NCBI RefSeq assembly: GCF_014174255.1
Contig: NZ_JABEQJ010000010.1
Location: 62,001-126,000, forward strand
Direction of reading: 5' to 3'
From: Gluconacetobacter sacchari
GTDB lineage: Bacteria; Pseudomonadota; Alphaproteobacteria; Acetobacterales; Acetobacteraceae
DNA length: 64,000 nt
Shown one piece after another: positions 39,127-48,457 of the stretch. Under the pieces are notes generated by a model, which was given only the letters and a program-made list of their open reading frames with translations, was not told where the DNA came from and did no database searches. Numbering within the stretch: the stretch's first letter is position 1; the number at the start of each line of letters is the position of its first letter. A program made the translations under genes and the position numbers.

Positions 39127-39922
39127 CACCGAATCGCCTTTCACGTCGGGCGAACATGTCCAACGCCGCGTCAAAATGCTGTTCATTGAAATCCGGCCAA
39201 AAGGTGTCGAGAAACACCAGTTCGGCATAAGCCGATTGCCAGAGCAGGAAATTGGACAGACGGCATTCGCCGCTGGTCCGGATGATCAGATCTGGGTCGG
39301 GGAGATCGGCCGTCAGCAAGAAACGGCCGAACAGGGCTTCATCCAGCCGATCCGCGTCCAGCGCGCCGTCGCGGACCGCCAGCGCGACCTGCCGGGCCGC
39401 CTGCACGATATCCGCCCGTCCACCGTAGGACAGCGCCAACACCAGCGTCAGCCTGCGGTTTCCGGCCGTCAGGTCCTCGGCCCGCTTCGCCTCGGCCCGC
39501 ACATCGTCATCGAAACGCGACAGGTCGCCGATAATGCGGATCCGTACCCCTTCGCGCGACAACTCGGCCACTTTGTGGCGCAGATAATACCGTAGCAGCG
39601 ACGTCAGATCCGCCACCTCATCGGGCGCGCGCCGCCAGTTCTCGGAGGAGAACGCATATAAGGTCAGATAGCCGACCCCGCGCTTGATTGCGGCATGCAC
39701 GCATCGTCGCACCGCCTCGGCCCCCGCGCTATGTCCCGCCGCACGGGGCAAGCCGCGGGCCCTGGCCCAGCGCCCGTTGCCATCCATGATCAAGGCGACA
39801 TGTCCCGGCGGGACGGCAACGGCTCCGCCACGCTCCCGGTTCACCGCATCGAGCGGGGGAGTCGGGAGGGCCTGCGTGTCAGGTGTCCCGGCCGCCGGGC
39901 CGGGTACGGAACCGATGGTCAC
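39110..39922 (-). CDS. uppS: Undecaprenyl (cis-prenyl) diphosphate synthase
   Basis: Extends farnesyl diphosphate with isopentenyl units to the lipid carrier of peptidoglycan and O-antigen. It has 270 residues from GTG 39922, seven bases after the frr stop. The catalytic Asp is in ALIMDGNGRWARARG. SFSSENWRR-like sequence appears as LYAFSSENWRRAPDEV, and the C-terminal substrate motif is DLIIRTSGECRLSNFLLWQS. A Pro/Ala-rich N-terminal extension of about 35 residues is unusual. Confidence 0.94.
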   Translation of the reverse strand: MTIGSVPGPAAGTPDTQALPTPPLDAVNRERGGAVAVPPGHVALIMDGNGRWARARGLPRAAGHSAGAEAVRRCVHAAIKRGVGYLTLYAFSSENWRRAPDEVADLTSLLRYYLRHKVAELSREGVRIRIIGDLSRFDDDVRAEAKRAEDLTAGNRRLTLVLALSYGGRADIVQAARQVALAVRDGALDADRLDEALFGRFLLTADLPDPDLIIRTSGECRLSNFLLWQSAYAELVFLDTFWPDFNEQHFDAALDMFARRERRFGARPRL

Positions 39923-39929
39923 AGTGGGG

Positions 39930-40496
39930 TCAGACCTGCTTGATCTCGCGTTCCTTCTCCGCGAGCATATCGTCAATCCGTTTCACATACTGGTCTGTCA
40001 GCTTCTGGATCGCTTCCGACCAGATTTTCACATCGTCCTGACTGATTTCGCTCTTCTTTTCCAGCGTCTTCGTCTGGTCCATACCGTCGCGTCGCACGCC
40101 GCGCACCGCGATCTTCGCGTTCTCGGCATATTTGGCGGCAGTACGGGCCAGCTCGTTGCGGCGCTCTTCGGTCAACTGCGGAATCGGCACCCGCACCGTC
40201 TGACCGTCCGCCGATGGGTTCAGCCCCAGCCCACTATCACGAATCGCACGCTCCACCGCGCCGACCAGCGAGCGATCCCATACTTGAACAGTCAGCATCC
40301 GGGCCTCCGGCACCGCGATCGACCCGACCTGTGTCAAGGGCACTTCGCCGCCATAGGCCTCGACCCGCACCGGCTCGATCAGGGCTGGGCTGGCCCGTCC
40401 CGACCGCAATCCCGCGAAATCGCGGCGCAAACTCTCCAGCGCGCCGTCCATCCGACGGAGAAGGTCATCCAGCAATGTCTTCTGATCAGCAGCCAC
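39930..40496 (-). CDS. frr: Ribosome recycling factor
   Basis: Splits post-termination ribosomes with EF-G. It has 188 residues. Family sequences include DFAGLRSGRASPALIEPVRV near residue 30, then VEAYGGEVPLTQVGSIAVPE, and the C-terminal helix DDVKIWSEAIQKLTDQYVKR. GTG 40496 is chosen because GGAGG lies six bases upstream; ATG 40511 further up has no site. It follows pyrH after 96 bases. Confidence 0.96.
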   Translation of the reverse strand: MAADQKTLLDDLLRRMDGALESLRRDFAGLRSGRASPALIEPVRVEAYGGEVPLTQVGSIAVPEARMLTVQVWDRSLVGAVERAIRDSGLGLNPSADGQTVRVPIPQLTEERRNELARTAAKYAENAKIAVRGVRRDGMDQTKTLEKKSEISQDDVKIWSEAIQKLTDQYVKRIDDMLAEKEREIKQV

Positions 40497-40592
40497 AACG
40501 GCCCTCCACACTCAAACCGGGCAGCCTCGCGAGCGGCCATCCGTCATAAATAACCCTATCCCGCCGCACGATCGCCGGTTTTCAACGAACTG

Positions 40593-41333
40593 TCAGGATG
40601 CTTCGACGATCTTGGTAAACAGTCCCTCACCCCGCATCACCTGGGGAAAGGCCCCCGGCGCGTGGATATTGAACACGAGAATAGGCAGCCGGTTCTCACG
40701 CGCCAGGCTGATGGCCGCGGCATCCATCACATGCAGGTCGCGGGCCAGCACGTCGAGATAGGTCAGCGTCTCGAAGCGCGTGGCGCTGGCGTCCTTGCGC
40801 GGATCGGCCGAATAGACGCCATCGACCTGCGTGCCCTTCAGCAGGGCGTCGCATTCCATTTCGGCGGCGCGCAAAGCGGCCGCCGTATCGGTGGTGAAGA
40901 ACGGATTGCCGGTCCCCGCCGCGAAAATAACGACCCGGCCCTTTTCCATGTGGCGCACCGCGCGCCTGCGGATATACGGCTCGGCGACCGACGACATATG
41001 GATGGCCGACATCACGCGGGTCGGCACGCCATGCCGCTCCAGCGCGTTCTGTACCGTCAGGGCGTTGATGACCGTCGCCAGCATGCCGGCGTAATCGCCC
41101 TGCGCCCGGTCCATGCCCCGGGCGGCCGCCGCGACACCACGGAAGATGTTGCCGCCGCCGATCACCAGGCAGACCTCGACCCCCGAACGGGCTACCGTGG
41201 CAACGTCCTCGGCAATGGTATCCACCATCTGAGGGTCGATGCCGTACGAGCCTTCGCCCATCAGGGCTTCGCCCGAGATTTTCAGCAGGACACGGCGATA
41301 CCCCTGAACGTCTTGTGCTTCGCGATCCGTCAC
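40593..41333 (-). CDS. pyrH: UMP kinase
   Basis: The bacterial-type UMP kinase that makes UDP, unrelated to eukaryotic UMP/CMP kinase. It has 246 residues. Amino-acid-kinase-fold motifs are [45 protein letters not shown] and [18 protein letters not shown] 41333 has GGGGGG five bases upstream and gives the usual length; ATG 41369 is possible. rpsB and tsf, its usual upstream partners, are absent; era lies upstream instead. Confidence 0.95.
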   Translation of the reverse strand: MTDREAQDVQGYRRVLLKISGEALMGEGSYGIDPQMVDTIAEDVATVARSGVEVCLVIGGGNIFRGVAAAARGMDRAQGDYAGMLATVINALTVQNALERHGVPTRVMSAIHMSSVAEPYIRRRAVRHMEKGRVVIFAAGTGNPFFTTDTAAALRAAEMECDALLKGTQVDGVYSADPRKDASATRFETLTYLDVLARDLHVMDAAAISLARENRLPILVFNIHAPGAFPQVMRGEGLFTKIVEAS

Positions 41334-41457
41334 GAGGTCCCCCCGATTGCTCATCTGATGGCTCCGCACCCGGGATGTCCCCCGTCCGGGCCATGCTCAC
41401 GCCGATCCTCTTATCTCCCCTGATGATCGGTCACAAGCACGCTCGATCATTCCCGCG

Positions 41458-42351
41458 TCAGGACGCGTCGTCCAGTCCGATCGCTCGCAGCCGGGCCTTT
41501 TCCTCGTCCCAACCGGCGCGCTCCTTCACATTCAGAAACAGATGGCACGTCCTGCCCAGCAGGCGCGACAAATCCTTGCGCGCACGCTCCCCGATCGCGC
41601 GGATGCGGCTGCCCTTCTCGCCGATCAGGATCGCCTTGTGCCCCGCGCGCGCCACATAGATCGTGACCTCGATCCGTACCGAGCCGTCCGGCTGCTCGCG
41701 GAAACTCTCGGTCTCGGCGGTCGCGGCATAGGGCACTTCCTCATGCGTCTGGAGGAATATCTGCTCGCGCACCAGTTCGGCCGCCAACAGGCGGTCTGGC
41801 AGGTCGGTCAGATCATCCTCGGGATACAGGTACGGCCCTTCGGGCACCGCGGCCCCCAGCGCGTCCAGCAGGTCATCCACCCCGTCGCCGCTGCGCGCGC
41901 TGACCATGTAGACGTGCTCCACGTCCAGCAGGCCGGACAATGAAGCCGTCAGCGGCAAAAGCGCCTGGCGATCCACCAGGTCGGTCTTGTTGAGCACCAG
42001 CCATACGCGGCGCCGCGTCCTGGCCAGTTGCTCCACAATGGGACGTACCGTTTCGCACAGGCCGCGACGGGCGTCGATCAGCAGCAGCGTGATGTCGGCG
42101 TCCTCGGCCCCGGTCCAGGCGGCGGCCACCATCGCGCGGTCCAGCCGGCGCCTGGGCTTGAAGATGCCGGGCGTGTCGACCAGCAGGATCTGGCTGGTGC
42201 CGCGCATCAGGATGCCCAGCACGCGAAAGCGAGTCGTCTGGGCTTTCGGGCTGACGATCGACAGCTTTGCCCCCGCCATGCGGTTCAGCAAGGTCGACTT
42301 GCCGGCATTCGGCGCACCGACGATGGCGACAAAGCCGCAGCGCGTGGTCAT
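41458..42351 (-). CDS. era: GTPase Era
   Basis: Binds the 3' end of 16S rRNA and assists 30S maturation. It has 297 residues. G1 is GAPNAGKSTLLNR, G2 TTRFRVLG, G3 DTPGIFKPR, G4 NKTD and G5 SARSGDG. The C-terminal KH domain contains HKAILIGEKGSRIRAIGERA and ends KERAGWDEEKARLRAIGLD. ATG 42351 is chosen because AAGGA lies eight bases upstream; ATG 42402 overlaps the rnc stop by ATGA and would add 17 residues. Confidence 0.96.
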   Translation of the reverse strand: MTTRCGFVAIVGAPNAGKSTLLNRMAGAKLSIVSPKAQTTRFRVLGILMRGTSQILLVDTPGIFKPRRRLDRAMVAAAWTGAEDADITLLLIDARRGLCETVRPIVEQLARTRRRVWLVLNKTDLVDRQALLPLTASLSGLLDVEHVYMVSARSGDGVDDLLDALGAAVPEGPYLYPEDDLTDLPDRLLAAELVREQIFLQTHEEVPYAATAETESFREQPDGSVRIEVTIYVARAGHKAILIGEKGSRIRAIGERARKDLSRLLGRTCHLFLNVKERAGWDEEKARLRAIGLDDAS

Positions 42352-42398
42352 GTCCCGTATCCTTTCCAGCGAGGCTGTCCCCCCATTACGATCATCCA

Positions 42399-43121
42399 TC
42401 ATCCGATCCGCCGCAGAAGATCCGCCGCGGCCGCGCTTTCCGCCGCGCGCTTGCTGCCCGCCTCCCCTTCGCCCGACTGGCCGGCGGCCGCCACCGCGAT
42501 CACGAAGCGCGGGGCATGCGACGGCCCGTCGACCAGGACCGTCCGGTAGGACGGCAACGGCTGCCCGCGGGCCAGTACCCATTCCTGCAAGGCGGTCTTG
42601 GGGTCTTTTGGTGGGTGTGCCTGGGCGATGATCGCGTCGTTCCAGGCCGAGCGCACGAAACGGCGGGCGGGTTCCAGCCCGCCATCCAGATACATCGCGC
42701 CCAGGATCGCCTCGACCGCGTCGGCCAGCACGTTGGCCACCTGCCGCACACCGGCGCGCGCCTCGTGCTCGGCCACGTCGAGCGCCTCGGTCAGGTCCAA
42801 CGCGCCGGCGACGGCCGCCAGGACCGGGCGGGAGACCAGGTGGGCGTGGCGGGGTCCGAGCGCGCCTTCCTGCTCGTCGGGAAAGCGCTCCAGCAGCCAT
42901 TCGGCCATCAGCAGGCCCAGCACGCGGTCGCCGATGAATTCCAGCCGCTCGTTCGAGCCGGCGCCGCGGAGCGCGGCCGGCTGGCGGCCGCGACGGCCAG
43001 CGCCGCCACTGCGCTGATGGGCGGCGGAGCGGTGGGTCAGCGCTTCGCGCAGCAGGTGGGTCCGGCGAAAATGGTAGCCCAGCCGGGCCTCGACCGACGC
43101 CACGGCGCCGTCTTCGGTCAT
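42399..43121 (-). CDS. rnc: Ribonuclease III
   Basis: Cleaves double-stranded RNA in rRNA and mRNA processing. It has 240 residues. The signature is NERLEFIGDRVLGLLMAEWL and the second metal site EAILGAMYLDGG. The double-stranded RNA binding domain starts at about 165 (PKTALQEWVLARGQPLPSYR) and ends with AAESAAAADLLRRI. A Gly/Arg insert (residues 37-52) precedes the signature. ATG 43121 overlaps the lepB stop by ATGA. The order lepB-rnc-era is conserved. Confidence 0.96.
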   Translation of the reverse strand: MTEDGAVASVEARLGYHFRRTHLLREALTHRSAAHQRSGGAGRRGRQPAALRGAGSNERLEFIGDRVLGLLMAEWLLERFPDEQEGALGPRHAHLVSRPVLAAVAGALDLTEALDVAEHEARAGVRQVANVLADAVEAILGAMYLDGGLEPARRFVRSAWNDAIIAQAHPPKDPKTALQEWVLARGQPLPSYRTVLVDGPSHAPRFVIAVAAAGQSGEGEAGSKRAAESAAAADLLRRIG

Positions 43122-43930
43122 CGCACCCCCATGAACAGGCGATTCCAGCGGATTTCGGCCGGCCACATCCAGAACTCCCATACCGGATAGCGCGCATCGA
43201 GCGACAGGAAAATCCATTTCGCCTGGCCGATCAGGTTTTCCATCGGCACGAAGCCCAGATCCTCGGGATCGTCGCCCATGAAGCGGCTGTCGGCGCTGTC
43301 GTCGCGGTTGTCGCCCATCGCGAAGAAATAGCCGGGCGGCACGACATAGACCGGGGTATCGTTTTGAAATCCCTCGTTTGTCAGCTTGAGGATGTCATGC
43401 TTGACCGGGGGGGCGCCGGCGCTGCCGGGCAGGGTTTCCTGGTAGCGCTGGCCCTCCATGCGGGTGCGATGTTCGTCCACCGCGACGTAATCGCCCTCGG
43501 CCACGCGGGGGACCAGCACGTCGTTGAGGTAAAGCTCGCCACCGCGCACCTGCACCCGGTCGCCCGGCAAGCCTATGATACGCTTGATATAATCGATCGA
43601 CGTATCCTTGGTGAAGCGGAAGACCGCGACGTCGCCGCGATGCGGCATGCGCTGGAAGATCCGCCCGCTGAACAGGTCGGGCGAGCGCGGCAGGGAGAAA
43701 TGGGAATAGCCGTAGCTGTATTTCGCGACCCAGAGATAATCGCCGACCTGCAAGGTCGGGATCATCGATCCGGAGGGGATGTTGAACGGCTCGAACAGGA
43801 TCGTGCGTACGCCGATCGCCAGCGCCCCGGCGATGATGACGGTGCGGACCATGTCCCAGGCCCCGCGCATGGCCGGAAGAATCCCGCCTGACGAGAGGGG
43901 GGATGAGTGGGTCTTGTGCGGGTCGTCCAT
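43118..43930 (-). CDS. lepB: Signal peptidase I
   Basis: Cleaves Sec and Tat signal peptides at the periplasmic face. It has 270 residues. A single N-terminal membrane anchor (TVIIAGALAIGVRTILFEPF) precedes the catalytic Ser in NIPSGSMIPTLQVGDYL. The catalytic Lys is in YIKRIIGLPGDRV and box E is FFAMGDNRDDSADSR. No strong Shine-Dalgarno sequence precedes ATG 43930. It lies 50 bases from acpS and overlaps rnc. Confidence 0.96.
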   Translation of the reverse strand: MDDPHKTHSSPLSSGGILPAMRGAWDMVRTVIIAGALAIGVRTILFEPFNIPSGSMIPTLQVGDYLWVAKYSYGYSHFSLPRSPDLFSGRIFQRMPHRGDVAVFRFTKDTSIDYIKRIIGLPGDRVQVRGGELYLNDVLVPRVAEGDYVAVDEHRTRMEGQRYQETLPGSAGAPPVKHDILKLTNEGFQNDTPVYVVPPGYFFAMGDNRDDSADSRFMGDDPEDLGFVPMENLIGQAKWIFLSLDARYPVWEFWMWPAEIRWNRLFMGVR

Positions 43931-43980
43931 AGGAATGATGTCTGAATCCGGTTTGATGCGGAGGGGACCATAGACCGATC

Positions 43981-44391
43981 CTAGGGGGCGCGGCCAGCTT
44001 CGATCATCACCTGCGCGAAGGCATAGGGATATTCGTCGGTCATCGTCAGCAGAATGCGGGCGTCGCCGCCCGGAGGCAGCAGCGCGTCCAGCCGCGCGCG
44101 GGCGCCGCCGGTCAGGATCATGACCGGCTGGCCGGTCGGCAGGTTGTCGACCCCCAGGTCGCGATGGAACACGCCGTGGGAGAACCCGGTGCCCAGCGCC
44201 TTGGCGCAGGCCTCCTTCGCCGCCCAGCGCTTGGCGTAGGCGCCCAGCCGCGCCTGGCCGTGCCGCCGCTCGGCGCGCCGCCGCTCGGCCTGGGTGAAGA
44301 TCCGGTCCAGGAAGCGTTCGCCATGGCGGCCCAGCGCGCGTTCGATGCGGCGGATGTCGCACAGGTCGGAGCCGATGCCGATCAGGCTCAT
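43981..44391 (-). CDS. acpS: Holo-[acyl-carrier-protein] synthase
   Basis: Attaches phosphopantetheine from CoA to acyl carrier protein. It has 136 residues. The metal-binding motif is [13 protein letters not shown] at the N-terminus; the second is [14 protein letters not shown] with the catalytic Glu and Lys. The ATG overlaps the rsh stop by ATGA, so the two are coupled. Linkage of acpS to a stringent-response gene is common and relevant because ACP contacts SpoT-type enzymes in E. coli. Confidence 0.95.
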   Translation of the reverse strand: MSLIGIGSDLCDIRRIERALGRHGERFLDRIFTQAERRRAERRHGQARLGAYAKRWAAKEACAKALGTGFSHGVFHRDLGVDNLPTGQPVMILTGGARARLDALLPPGGDARILLTMTDEYPYAFAQVMIEAGRAP

Positions 44392-46667
44392 CCTTTCGCC
44401 CGCTCGACCTGGACGACGCCGCCGGCCGCGCGCATCGCCGCGATCAGCGACGACAGGTGGCGCAGGTCGCGGACCTCGATATCCGCCAGGATCTCCATGA
44501 AATCGAGCTGCCGGTTGACGATTCGCAGGTTGACGATGGTGCCGTCATGCTTGGACGCCACGTTGGTCAAAGTCGCCAGGATCGACGGCTCGTTGGCCGC
44601 GACGATGCTCAGGCGGCCGATATGCGGCTCGCTGGTGCCGCGGGCGATCACGTCGTAGTCCCAGTCCACGTCCATGAAACGCTCGGGGGTCGCGGCGAAG
44701 CTCTCCAGCGTCTGGCAGCCGGCGGTGTGGATGGTGATGCCCTTGCCCGTGGCGACGATGCCCACGATCCGGTCGCCCGGCAGGGGATGGCAGCAGCCGG
44801 CGAAATGGACCGCGATGCCGGGGCCGATACCCGCCAGCGCCATGCCGCCGCCCGTCCGGGCCTTGCCGGCGCGCGGCGGCGCGCGCAGGGGCAGGCCCGG
44901 CACCATGCGCGGCGCGCGCGGCGTCTGGCGCAGCTCGGGGTAGGCCGCATGCACCACGTCGCGCGGGCCGATATTGCCGTTGCCGACCGCGACATACAGG
45001 TCTTCGACCGTGGCCTGCTTCAGGTCGGACAGGATGGTCTCCAGCACCTTTTCCGACCCGTCCACGCCCTCCTGCCGGAAGGCCTTGGCCAGGGCGGCGC
45101 GGCCGCCATCGATGTGGGCCTCGCGCTGCTGGGCGGCGACGTGGCGGCGGATGCGCGCCCGCGCCTTGCCGGTGACGACGAACCGCTCCCACGACGGGGA
45201 CGGCGTGCCGCCGCGCGCGGTCATGATCTCGACCTGGTCGCCGTTCTGCAATTCGTGCCGCAGGGGCATCAGGCGGCCGTTGATCCGCGCGCCGACGCAG
45301 CTATCGCCGACCTGGCTGTGGACGGCATAGGCGAAATCGACCGGCGTCGCGCCCCGGGGCAGAGAGATGAGCTGCCCCTTGGGCGTGAAGCAGAAAACCT
45401 GGTCCTGGTAGAGTTCGAGCTTCGTGTTTTCCAGGAATTCGTCGGGGGCCGCCGAATCCTCCAGGATGTCCAGCAGGTCCTGCACCCAGCGCAGGCCCGT
45501 GCCCGCCTGCGCCGCGCCGTCGGCGGCGCCGAACAGTTGCTTGTACATCCAGTGCGCGGCCACGCCGTTTTCGGCGATGTCGTGCATCTCGGCGGTGCGG
45601 ATCTGCACCTCGATCTTCTGGTTGCGCGGATAGCGCAGGGTCACGCCGGTATGGAGGCTCTGATAGCCGTTGGCCTTGGGGGTGGAGATGTAATCCTTGA
45701 ACCGGCCGACGATGACCGGGAACGCCGCGTGGACCGCCCCCAGCGCCACATAGCAGGCCTCGCGCGTCGGCACGATGATGCGGAAGGCCATGATGTCGGA
45801 AAGCTGCTCGAAGGCGACGTTGCGCTTCTGCATCTTTTCCCAGATCGAGAAGGGTGATTTCTCGCGGCCCGAGACCTCGACCTCGCCCAGGCCGGCCTCG
45901 CGGCACAGCCGGACCAGCTCGCGCCGGACCTCCTCGATCACGTCGGCGCCCTGGCCGCGCAGATAGTTGAGCCGCGCGCGGATGGTGGTGTTGGCCTCGG
46001 GCTCCAGCTCCGCGAAGGACAGGTTCTGGAGCTCGGTCTTGACCTTGTCCATGCCGATGCGCCCGGCCAGGGGCGCATAGATTTCCATCGTCTCGCGCGC
46101 GATGCGCTGGCGGCGGTCCAGCCGCTGCACGTAATGCAGCGTGCGCATGTTGTGCAGCCGGTCCGCCAGCTTGACGATCAGCACCCGGATGTCCTTGGAC
46201 ATCGCGAGGACCAGCTTGCGGAAATTCTCGGCCTGCTTGGTGCGGTCGGACTGGAGTTCCAGCCGCGTCAGCTTGGTGACGCCATCGACCAGGTCGGCGA
46301 CCGCCGGGCCGAATTCGGCGCGCAGCCGGTCGTAGCTGACGCCGGTATCCTCGATCGTGTCGTGCAGCAGCGCGGTCGCGATCGAGGACGGGTCGAGATG
46401 GAAGCCGGCGAGGATGCTGGCCACCGCCAGCGGATGGGTAATATAGGGGTCGCCGTTGTCGCGGACCTGGCCGGCATGAGCCTCCTGCGCGACGGCGAAG
46501 GCGCGGCGGATCAGGTCGAGATCGGCATCGGGGGCGTAGGCGCGGACGCGCCGGACCAGCCCGTCGCAGGAAATGACGCGGGCGGGCAGCGGCGGACCCG
46601 CGACCGGCGCGCCGCCCTGCTGGACGACGGGTACCGTATCGGCAGGGCCCGCTGCGTCCGCTGCCAT
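44388..46667 (-). CDS. rsh: Bifunctional (p)ppGpp synthase/hydrolase (RSH)
   Basis: Makes and degrades the alarmone (p)ppGpp. It has 759 residues. The HD hydrolase domain carries LLHDTIEDT (His102, Asp103). The synthetase domain shows [20 protein letters not shown] and [14 protein letters not shown] follows ([20 protein letters not shown]), then a CC/ZBD region with [13 protein letters not shown] and a C-terminal ACT ([20 protein letters not shown]). The RFKD at 322-325 is the RxKD type of bifunctional enzymes rather than the ExDD of hydrolase-dead RelA. It lies five bases downstream of rpoZ. Confidence 0.95.
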   Translation of the reverse strand: MAADAAGPADTVPVVQQGGAPVAGPPLPARVISCDGLVRRVRAYAPDADLDLIRRAFAVAQEAHAGQVRDNGDPYITHPLAVASILAGFHLDPSSIATALLHDTIEDTGVSYDRLRAEFGPAVADLVDGVTKLTRLELQSDRTKQAENFRKLVLAMSKDIRVLIVKLADRLHNMRTLHYVQRLDRRQRIARETMEIYAPLAGRIGMDKVKTELQNLSFAELEPEANTTIRARLNYLRGQGADVIEEVRRELVRLCREAGLGEVEVSGREKSPFSIWEKMQKRNVAFEQLSDIMAFRIIVPTREACYVALGAVHAAFPVIVGRFKDYISTPKANGYQSLHTGVTLRYPRNQKIEVQIRTAEMHDIAENGVAAHWMYKQLFGAADGAAQAGTGLRWVQDLLDILEDSAAPDEFLENTKLELYQDQVFCFTPKGQLISLPRGATPVDFAYAVHSQVGDSCVGARINGRLMPLRHELQNGDQVEIMTARGGTPSPSWERFVVTGKARARIRRHVAAQQREAHIDGGRAALAKAFRQEGVDGSEKVLETILSDLKQATVEDLYVAVGNGNIGPRDVVHAAYPELRQTPRAPRMVPGLPLRAPPRAGKARTGGGMALAGIGPGIAVHFAGCCHPLPGDRIVGIVATGKGITIHTAGCQTLESFAATPERFMDVDWDYDVIARGTSEPHIGRLSIVAANEPSILATLTNVASKHDGTIVNLRIVNRQLDFMEILADIEVRDLRHLSSLIAAMRAAGGVVQVERAKG

Positions 46668-46671
46668 CGGC

Positions 46672-47067
46672 TTATCGCCGCGCGCGGCCGCCCAGCTCGG
46701 CCTCGATCGCGGCTTCCAGCTCTTCGGCCGACATGCCGGCGCCGTGGGTCGCCTCTTCCTCGGCCGAGACGTCCTGGAGACCGAAGATGTTCTGTTCGGT
46801 CGGGATCAGGTCCATCACTTCCTCGTCCGCGGGCTCGGGCTCGGGCGCGCGGGCCAGCGAACGGACCAGGTCGGTGCGGATCTGTTCCAGCTCGATCGTC
46901 TGGTCCGCGATTTCACGCAGCGCGACGACCGGATTCTTGTCGTTGTCGCGGTCGATCGACAGTTCCTCGCCACGCGACAGGCCGCGCGCGCGCTGTGCCG
47001 CCAGCAAAACCAGCTCGAAGCGATTGGGAACCCGTTCGACGCAATCTTCGACGGTGACGCGAGCCAT
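46672..47067 (-). CDS. rpoZ: RNA polymerase omega subunit
   Basis: Assists assembly of RNA polymerase and forms part of a ppGpp site. It has 131 residues (E. coli 91), with an acidic C-terminal extension. The conserved N-terminal core is [20 protein letters not shown] and [12 protein letters not shown], with [11 protein letters not shown]. Cotranscription with rsh follows the usual rpoZ-spoT arrangement. The leader is AT-rich (47085-47110). Confidence 0.95.
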   Translation of the reverse strand: MARVTVEDCVERVPNRFELVLLAAQRARGLSRGEELSIDRDNDKNPVVALREIADQTIELEQIRTDLVRSLARAPEPEPADEEVMDLIPTEQNIFGLQDVSAEEEATHGAGMSAEELEAAIEAELGGRARR

Positions 47068-47151
47068 GAGGCAGGCCTCCGGTATTTACAGTAGTTAAAA
47101 AAACCATTTTATCCACACCGACGCCCGAACGCAAGGCAGGGCTCGCCCCCG

Positions 47152-47649
47152 TCAGGCGGCGGCCAGCCGGCGGATCGGCTGGGGCGGCAGGGCCGCGATC
47201 GCCGCGCCGACGCCCTGCCCGGTCCGGGGGTCGCGCCAGTCCGGCGCCACGTCGCGCAGCGGCAGGAGGACGAAGGCCCGCTGCAAGGCCCGGGGATGCG
47301 GCAGGACGGGATCGGGCGCGTCGCGCACGCAGGCCCCCATCGCCACGATGTCGAGATCGAGCGGCCGGGCGGCGTTGGCCACCGTCCGCCGCCGCCCGGC
47401 CTCGGCCTCGATCGCCTGCAAGGCGGCCAGGAGCGCGGCCGGGCCGATCGCACCTTCCACCCGCGCCACGCCGTTGACGTAGGGCGGCTGGCCCGATGGC
47501 GGGACCGGCGCGCTTTCATACCAGTCCGACACCGCCGTCACGCGCAATCCGGGGATGGCGGCGATGCGCCCGACCGCCCAGCGGCAGGTTTCGAGCGGGG
47601 TGCCGCCGCCCTGGCGCGGCAGGTTGGCCCCGATGGCGACCAGGATCAT
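47152..47649 (-). CDS. folK: HPPK: hydroxymethyldihydropterin pyrophosphokinase
   Basis: Pyrophosphorylates 6-hydroxymethyl-7,8-dihydropterin in folate synthesis. It has 165 residues. The N-terminus VAIGANLPRQGG is a variant of the usual GSNLG motif. YESAPVPPSGQPPYVNGVAR forms the pterin pocket, and RPLDLDIVAMG holds the catalytic metal-binding Asp residues. HPRALQRAFVLLPL is the conserved PHPR region. It lies upstream of rpoZ with an 84-base gap. Confidence 0.93.
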   Translation of the reverse strand: MILVAIGANLPRQGGGTPLETCRWAVGRIAAIPGLRVTAVSDWYESAPVPPSGQPPYVNGVARVEGAIGPAALLAALQAIEAEAGRRRTVANAARPLDLDIVAMGACVRDAPDPVLPHPRALQRAFVLLPLRDVAPDWRDPRTGQGVGAAIAALPPQPIRRLAAA

Positions 47650-47817
47650 GGCGCGGCGTCTCCTGCGTTTTGCCAGAGGAACGATATCGGCTTATTCGAC
47701 CGTATCAATTTGCCCCCGACGGCTTTAACCTGCCGTGTGGTGGGCATATCATGCCGCGCGGCAATCAAACCGCGCGAAATTTCAGGCTCTGGCCAAAAGA
47801 CCAAGGATTCAAGGCCC

Positions 47818-48441
47818 ATGTTTTTTCAACCCGACGACCGTACATGCCTTTTTATCGACGGTTCAAGTCTGTACTCGGCCTCGCGTCATCTGGGATTCGA
47901 TGTCGATTACCGCAATCTGCTGACATTCTTCCGTTCCAAATGCAACGTCATCCGCGCCTACTATTACTCCGCGATTCTGGAAAGCGAGGAATATTCCCCC
48001 CTCAAGCCCCTGACCGACTGGCTGGTCTATAACGGCTATTCGCTCGTCACCAAGACGGCGCGGGAGTTCGTCGACCAGAACGGGCGCCGGCGCGTGAAGG
48101 GCAGCATGGATATCGAGCTGGCCGTCGACATGATGGAGATGGCTCCCCGGATCGACCATGCCGTCCTGTTCAGCGGCGACGCGGATTTCCGGCGCCTGCT
48201 GGAGAGCGTGCAGCGCCAGGGCGTGCGGACCTCGGTCGTCTCGTCGGTTCGCACCTCGCCGCCGCTGATCGGCGACGATCTGCGGCGGCAGGCCGACCAG
48301 TTCATCGAACTGGCCGACATCGCGGCGCAGTTCACCCGCCGCCAGGCCGAATCGCGCCCGGCGCGCCATCAGCAGCAGGCCCCCGTGCGCCATCCGGCCG
48401 ACCAGTTCAGCGAAATCGACCACGACGACGACGAGGAGTGA
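47818..48441 (+). CDS. NYN-domain (LabA/DUF88-like) protein
   Basis: A putative nuclease of the PIN-like NYN family, 207 residues. The first acidic residue of the active site is in CLFIDGSSLYSASRHLGFDV. Further acidic residues lie in GSMDIELAVDMMEMAPRIDH and LFSGDADFRRLLESVQRQG, spaced as in the family. The tail from about 180 is His/Gln-rich and ends DHDDDEE. ATG 47818 has no strong Shine-Dalgarno sequence; the frame is open far upstream but antisense to folK there. Substrate RNA is unknown. Confidence 0.88.
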   Translation: MFFQPDDRTCLFIDGSSLYSASRHLGFDVDYRNLLTFFRSKCNVIRAYYYSAILESEEYSPLKPLTDWLVYNGYSLVTKTAREFVDQNGRRRVKGSMDIELAVDMMEMAPRIDHAVLFSGDADFRRLLESVQRQGVRTSVVSSVRTSPPLIGDDLRRQADQFIELADIAAQFTRRQAESRPARHQQQAPVRHPADQFSEIDHDDDEE

Positions 48442-48457
48442 GACCCGGGCCGCCGCG

